A stretch of DNA of 64,000 nt from Heterotrichella gracilis (Eukaryota > Sar > Xanthophyceae > Tribonematales > Xanthonemataceae), in contig JAULBX010027052.1 of the NCBI GenBank assembly GCA_032358255.1, positions 62,001 to 126,000 on the forward strand, read 5' to 3'. A program made the translations under genes and the position numbers. This document shows positions 58,859 to 64,000 of this stretch, in pieces. The notes under the pieces are model-generated. The model was not told the DNA's origin. It searched no databases and saw only the letters and a list, made by a program, of their open reading frames with translations. The first letter of the stretch is position 1. The number at the start of each line of letters is the position of its first letter.

Positions 58859-59637
58859 GTGGGGACCAAGCGCCAGGAGCTGGCTTCACACTGCAAGCAC
58901 TGCGGTTGGCTCAGCAGATGCTGAAACCCGCACTAAGGCAGATTTACGACGCGCAATCAGGCATACCAGCCACGGAATAGCTGCTCCTGGTGCAGTCCTA
59001 AGCCAGGATACCGTGCACTCTTCTGAGTGGTGACAGAAATAGTGCGGAGAGGTAGCTCTTCCCGATGCCCACGTTGACCCTACAGGCTGGTGGCTGCGCG
59101 ACAACGCTGAGCAAGATACGGCACAGGAATGGCAGAGTGGGTCGACGGCAAAGTGGTGCATGTCTTCTGCAGATCGACAGTCTTCGCTCGTCAACTTTGC
59201 TGCAAAAATAGGGCGCAATAAAGTGGGCAAAAAGTAATTTAAGTAATAATCCGAATAATTATTTAAATTAACAGTTTCACCTCGTTTGCTCTGCACTTAA
59301 TGCATCTCCCTTGACAGGCAGCGGAGGAGGGCAGCAGCCACTGATTGTCGTGACGGGCCACGATGGCGAGCTGCAAAACCGGCTTTTGTTTACCAATCAG
59401 CAATACATTAACCTCTCCCAGTTTGCAGCTATTTGCTGCTGCCACTAGACCCATAGGCGGCTGCTGAAAGGCCCCGCCGCATGTCCACCCGCACTGCCTG
59501 ACACCACCACACACACACACCCACTCCTGAAGAGCTGAGCCCGCATCAGCCACCGTGCAGCGGTGGTTGCCGTTGGCGTTGACCTCACGGTCTAACTCTC
59601 CTGGTGGTGTTACCAGGCACGGAGCCACTTGGGCGCC
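58859..59637. promoter_or_regulatory. Shared upstream region of coiled-coil gene and TIM44
   Basis: About 0.78 kb between divergent starts. An AT-rich block (about 59215-59280) and an (AC)n run at about 59508-59520 are visible. No defined promoter motif. Confidence 0.5.
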
Positions 59638-62600
59638 ATGCTATCCAGGATCCCCCGTCTCTCCAAGGTACCACACACCATCCTGGCAAGTGCACACACC
59701 TGTGACTGGTTTGATGTGAACAGTGTAGAGCTGAACGATGATGGGTTGCTTTGCTCGCAGACCCTGCGGCTCAATGGGTTGGCACAGCAGTCCAGGAGCA
59801 GCAGCATCTTCAAGGAGTTTGTGGACAAGGTCAAGACTGAGGTGGAGAGGTGAGGCACGCATGGCCCACCCACCACATAAGTCAGTCAGTTACATGCTGT
59901 GCAGCACTGCAGCCAGACTAGCAGCCAGGCTTGCACAGTCATGCGCCCATTAATCCCGGCATTGTATTTCCATATTGTGGACAAGGTCAAGAGTGAGAGG
60001 CATGCACTGCACAGCCACCACCCATTACAAATGCCAAATCCCTTGCTTAGGGCAGTTGTATGTCTCATCCTGCGTCACACAACCCTCCTTTCACACGCAT
60101 CAGGTGCACTAGATTCTGCACCCGCTGCCTCTGCGGGGCTGGATCAGATGCACTGTACCTGGTTTGAAGTCCGACGTTTGTGCTCTGTGTGTTGTGCAGC
60201 AATGCAGAAATCAAGCAGTCGGTGGATGCATTGAAAGAAAAGGCCAACTCGCTAAAAGAAAGGTGAGCCATGCCCAACGTTATCAATGCCACCTTTTCCT
60301 TGCATCCCAACTGTGCCTATGGCCATGCTCAGCTGCGCACCCCACCCACCACCACCACCACACCCACCACCACCATCCACGCAGGACCAAGGCCGCCAGT
60401 GCAGAGGTGCAGCGCGCCGCCAGCGCCGCCCAGAGCGCCACTGCCAGTGTGACGCAGCAGGCGGCGCAGGCGGGGTCCTTTGTGCAAGAGAAGGTGGCGC
60501 GCGCCTCCGTGGGGGTGCAGGAGATGGTGCGCGCACGCCCACACACACGCACGCACATGCGCATGGATATATATTAATGCACAGGCGGACACACAAGGCC
60601 ATGCATACATGCCAGTGTATGTGCATGATAGGCATTGTATTTGTGGGCGAATTCTGCACCGGTGGTGATGCAGCAGGTGGCGCAGGCGGGGTCCTACATG
60701 ATCAGTAAATGACACACGCCTCTGATGGTGCATGGCAAAGGGTCCCACTGTCGGTGAATGGACAGGAGGATATGTGCACATATATATCATGCATGCGGTC
60801 ATGGACATGGGCAGCATGTGCGAGAGGTGGTGCGCGGCTGCCAGACATGGGCATGGGCATGCACGCACATGCAGCCAAAGCATATGTGCATTTAGGCTCT
60901 ATATGCGCCTGGCGTGGTCATGTGCATATGTGGCCAAGCCCCACCTTCAAACCCTGCACATCTCACATGAAAGAGGTCTGAATCCTGCAATGTGTAAAAA
61001 CTGTGCAGGTGAAGGAGAGCTTGAAGGGCAGCACAGCCCAAGCGCCACTTGGCGACGCAACCCCTGCGCAGGGACAGGCGGAGGTGGGGGCGGGGGCGGA
61101 GGGGGTTGCGGCGAGCAGCAGCGGGGTTCATTCAGGGGAGGAGCAGGGGCAAGGGGCACAGGGGCCAGCCGCAGTCGCAGGCGCAGCAGGGGAAGAGAGT
61201 AGCGAACCACAACAAGAGGGGACCAGCTCAGGTGCGTTGCAGTCTCTCATCTCATTCAATTGCTGGGCCGGACACCCGTCCTGTACTTTTTCTTCTATTT
61301 CTGATCCAAAATCATGTGAATCTCCCGCCATGCTCGTTGAGCAAAGATGCGGAAACAGCCAGCGCACGCACCGCAGCTCCCATCCTGCCCCACGCCCCAA
61401 GTCTTGTGCCGCCCCTGTACACACACCCAACATTCGCCACCCCACAACCCAATAACCTCCCTCCCCTCACCTCACAGGCCCCGAGTCTTCTGCCTCCCCT
61501 GGACAGAAACCCCCTCTCTCCGCCCGCGCCAAGCACTTACTGGGCACCGTGTGGCGGGAGGTGGCGGCTGCGGTGCTGCCCGAAAAGCGCGCCGAGTCGG
61601 CCACGAGGATGCGGGAGGATGTGGGGGTGGCGCCGCCGTCGGGCGCCGGTGACGGCGGGTCGGCGCTTGCTGTTGTCAAGGTGGTGGAGAGCGCGTGGCA
61701 GAAGCAGTGGCGGGAAGCCTCGGAGAAGGTGAGGGGCATTGCGGGGATGCTTTTTGGGATGGGCGGGGCGAGGGGAAGTGGGATTTTGTTGGGTTGGGGG
61801 ATGATGATGGCCCTGGCGGCTCGCTTGATGTGGTGGATGTAAATGGGGTGCATGCGGGATGTGTTTGGCTCTAGGGTTGTGTGGGGTCTCGCGTTGGTGC
61901 ATGCATACCTCTGCGGTCATGTGCCACATGCATGCATCCACACAATGCCTACATGCATGTCCCAACTCACACCGCACACTGCACCAGCACCTGCGCTCAT
62001 GCATGCCCTCAACCTCCCTCCCCCCTCCTTCTCAGCTGGGAACGCACCCCTTCTTCCGGCGACTGCGCGGGCTGGGGAATACTCGCGTGGTGCGCAAGGG
62101 GAGGGAGATGGCCGAGGATGTGCGGGATAGGTGGGAGACCATGGACTCGCCGCTGGTGCACAAGATACAGGTGGTTGTGGGATGGAGGATGCAGTGTCAA
62201 CCATTTGGTATGCGCCGGTGCACGTGGGTGGCGGTGATGATGCAGACTCCCCTTGAACCCCCATCCATCCTTACACAATCAAGTAAATCGACCCAAAAAA
62301 ATCAACAGGCATGTTCTGCCGAGCGCTCTATCCACAGGCCCCTTGTAACCCCCCCTCCCCCCTACAGGACATGACCGACTCCATGTTCGCTGAAAGCGAG
62401 GCCGCGTCCGCCATGCGCGAGGTGCGCGCGCGCGACCCCACCTTTGACATCCTGCGCTTCCTGGCCAGTGTGAAGCATGACGTGCCGCTGGTCATCGCCG
62501 CATACCTGCGGGGGCAGGCGGACGTGCTGAAGCAGCACTGCTCGCCCGACATGGTTGAGCGGCTGGTGGCCATCACTGCGGTGCAGCAAGCGGAGGTGGG

Positions 62601-63487
62601 TGGGTGGGTGTGGTGGGTGGTGGTGGTGGTGGTGGTGGGTAGGGGGTTGGTGATTATTGCAGTGTATCAGGCGGAGGTGCGTGTTAAGGGTGGGTGGTGG
62701 TGGTGGTTCTGACTCCATGGTGGTGGTGGCTGGTGGTTGGAGCAACACCTGTGTGTAATGCCTTGGTGCTGCCAGGGTTTCCCCTCTACCCTATTGAACT
62801 ATAATATCAAATAACCATCCCCCGTCACACACACGCACCATGAGCCCTGAATCCCCCTTACCTTTAGACCCTACGGCTGATGTTGTTACCCTTGTGCAGG
62901 GTTTGTTCCCTGACGCCACCATGCTCGACATCTCTGACGTTGAGCTGGTTGACGTCAAGTTCTACGAGGGCGAGCCCCTGATGCTGGTGCAGTTCAACTG
63001 CCAGCAGATAGACTGCGCAAGAGACAAGTGAGTGGCAGGGGGCTGGGATGCTAGGAATCGGGGGTGATTCTTGGGGTCATATGGGATATGATCATGTGCC
63101 AGATGGCGGTACCAGCCCACCTTTGACCCTGCATGCTCCCGTCGGTCTACCTCTCTTATTACAGTCGTATGGGATGTGGTAAGAGACGGCAACAACCAAC
63201 TGCATGGTCTGCATGGCTCGTCGCCTTACCTCTACTGCCGCTAAACCACCACCCACCCCCACCCATGCGTTGTCCTTTACCCCCTTCACGCATCACCAAC
63301 CCCCCACCACCACCGCAGATTCGGCAATGTGGTGGAGGGGGGTCCCGATGAGGTGCGGCGGGTGTACTACGCATGGGCGCTTCAGCAGGACAGGGCCAGT
63401 GGGGCGGTGGGTGCGGATGGCAAGCTGATCGCCCCCCGCTGGCAAATCAGGGAGATGGTGGTCAGGGGGATGCACAACCTGCTGTGA
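59638..63487 (+). CDS. TIM44: TIM44, matrix-side subunit of the mitochondrial import motor
   Basis: Ten exons: 59638-59667, 59761-59849, 60200-60262, 60385-60526, 61009-61231, 61478-61728, 62036-62170, 62368-62595, 62900-63027, 63319-63487, giving 485 aa. The N-terminus (MLSRIPRLSK, then TLRLNGLAQQSRSSS) is an Arg/Ser-rich matrix presequence, followed by the IFKEFVDKVKTEVERSNAEI helical region that contacts mtHsp70 and TIM23. The C-terminal Tim44-like domain is clear: FFRRLRGLGNTRVVRKGREM, RARDPTFDILRFLASVKHDV, GQADVLKQHCSPDMVERL, LFPDATMLDISDVELVDVKF, VRRVYYAWALQQD and WQIREMVVRG. A 75-residue Gly/Ala/Glu-rich insert (exon 5) is unusual. The first intron is 93 nt and open in frame, so a longer N-terminus is possible. 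Introns 2, 4 and 8 carry exon copies. Confidence 0.94.
59818..60000 (+). repeat. Exon 2 end copied in TIM44 intron 2
   Basis: The exon end and donor at 59818-59849 recur at 59973-60000 with a short gap (ttgtggacaaggtcaaga core). A copy of the dispersed 'agccagactagcag' element lies between them. Confidence 0.88.
60664..60696 (+). repeat. Copy of an exon 4 segment in TIM44 intron 4
   Basis: 33 bp matching 60449-60481 at about 30 positions (gcgcaggcggggtcct core). A weaker copy of the exon 4 end and donor lies at about 60819-60840. Confidence 0.88.
62650..62681 (+). repeat. Copy of exon 8 end plus donor, TIM44 intron 8
   Basis: Resembles 62569-62600 at about 70% of positions, ending in GCGGAG|GTGCG, a usable donor. 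GGTGGGTGGT runs surround it. Confidence 0.75.
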
Positions 63488-64000
63488 GGAGGGGAGGAAA
63501 AAACCTTGGTTGGGGTATTGCATTCCCTGGGTTGGGAGAGCAGGGCAGATGGGAAACCCTAGGGGGAAACCTTTGGTTGATGTTACAGTAGTACTCAGCC
63601 CGGGACTGGGGTAGTACTGAAAGAAATCCAGGTGCTGGGGTGGGTGCGATGGCCCTGTGACCTACCTGGTGTGGTGTCTTGAGTCTGAGAGATGGGGGGA
63701 GAGGGCATTGCGCTTGGTGGGTGGGTCCAAGGGAAGGGGCCTTGCGCGTGTGTGGGGACAACATAAGGGCGTGGGTGGACGAGGATGGTGGGTTCTGGCA
63801 GCCGTCTGATTGACTGTGCTGGCCCAGAAACGCACCCTAACATTCATTTTTGCTTGCCGATCATTTGGGCTGACGCTACAAAGACTTGGCCATGCTTCTT
63901 GTGAATGACTATATGAGTTGTTTCAGTATTACAGCACTGCGCTATCACCATCATGGGGCTATCACGCGTGTCATTGACAAGGCTTGCCAATGGCTCTCAG
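63488..64000. other. 3' flank of TIM44
   Basis: About 0.5 kb with no supported gene. It continues beyond the window. Confidence 0.5.

Noticed and set aside
12191-62899. Introner elements or transposons as the source of intron repeats
   Set aside because: The repeated sequence differs in every intron and always matches the adjoining exon, so no mobile consensus exists.
1-64000. CRISPR arrays, bacterial operons, ribosome-binding sites
   Set aside because: The genes are spliced, each with its own promoter region. No regularly spaced identical repeats with unique spacers were seen.
1-64000. Retroviral, LTR, Polinton or LINE remnants
   Set aside because: No reverse transcriptase, integrase, capsid or transposase motif and no long terminal repeat pair was recognised.

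Overview
This window is nuclear DNA from a green alga, most likely a trebouxiophyte or related core chlorophyte. The signs are intron-dense genes with GC-rich exons, plant-type versions of several proteins (GH10 xylanase, SYP61 syntaxin, group-3 LEA proteins, UBC32-type E2), and many TTTAGGG/CCCTAAA telomere-type motifs. The lineage is inferred; no rRNA or organelle marker is present. I recognise thirteen protein genes and no convincing RNA gene, CRISPR array, transposon or virus-derived element. All exon coordinates come from GT/GC-AG boundaries that keep frame and family homology; none is backed by transcripts.

Layout, left to right. 1-2784 (+): 3' part of a GUP1/HHAT-like MBOAT acyltransferase. 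3281-6249 (+) and 7503-10676 (+): a tandem pair of LEA_4-like stress proteins in which every intron is phase 0. 12002-15736 (+): secreted GH10 endo-xylanase with an N-terminal carbohydrate-binding domain. 17088-23732 (+): large PlsB/GPAT-like acyltransferase. 26031-28096 (-): tail-anchored UBE2J-type ubiquitin-conjugating enzyme, divergent from 29182-31915 (+) eIF2B beta. 33350-37102 (+): leucine-rich-repeat protein kinase. 37568-41608 (-): MGAT4-like Golgi glycosyltransferase, divergent from 42322-45793 (+) NSUN6 tRNA methyltransferase. 46.4-49.0 kb: uncharacterised open segments. 50659-52998 (-): SYP61/syntaxin-6 Qc-SNARE. 54534-58858 (-): its apparent tandem paralogue, a syntaxin-6 N-domain joined to a long coiled coil, divergent from 59638-63487 (+) TIM44.

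The genes do not form one pathway. Several act in the endomembrane system: the MBOAT, the GPAT-like enzyme, the ER E2, the MGAT4-like transferase, SYP61 and its coiled-coil paralogue. The LEA pair and eIF2B are stress-related.

The most unusual signal is structural. In at least a dozen introns across nine genes, the edge of a neighbouring exon, usually with its splice site, is repeated once to four times inside the intron. The copies are commonly 65-120 bp apart and are often separated by CCCTAAA/TTTAGGG tracts. The clearest cases are the xylanase, GPAT, SYP61, NSUN6, LRR-kinase and TIM44 genes. This looks like a genome-wide process of intron growth by local duplication linked to telomere-type sequence. 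The second notable item is the syntaxin-6 N-domain/coiled-coil chimera next to its likely parent gene.
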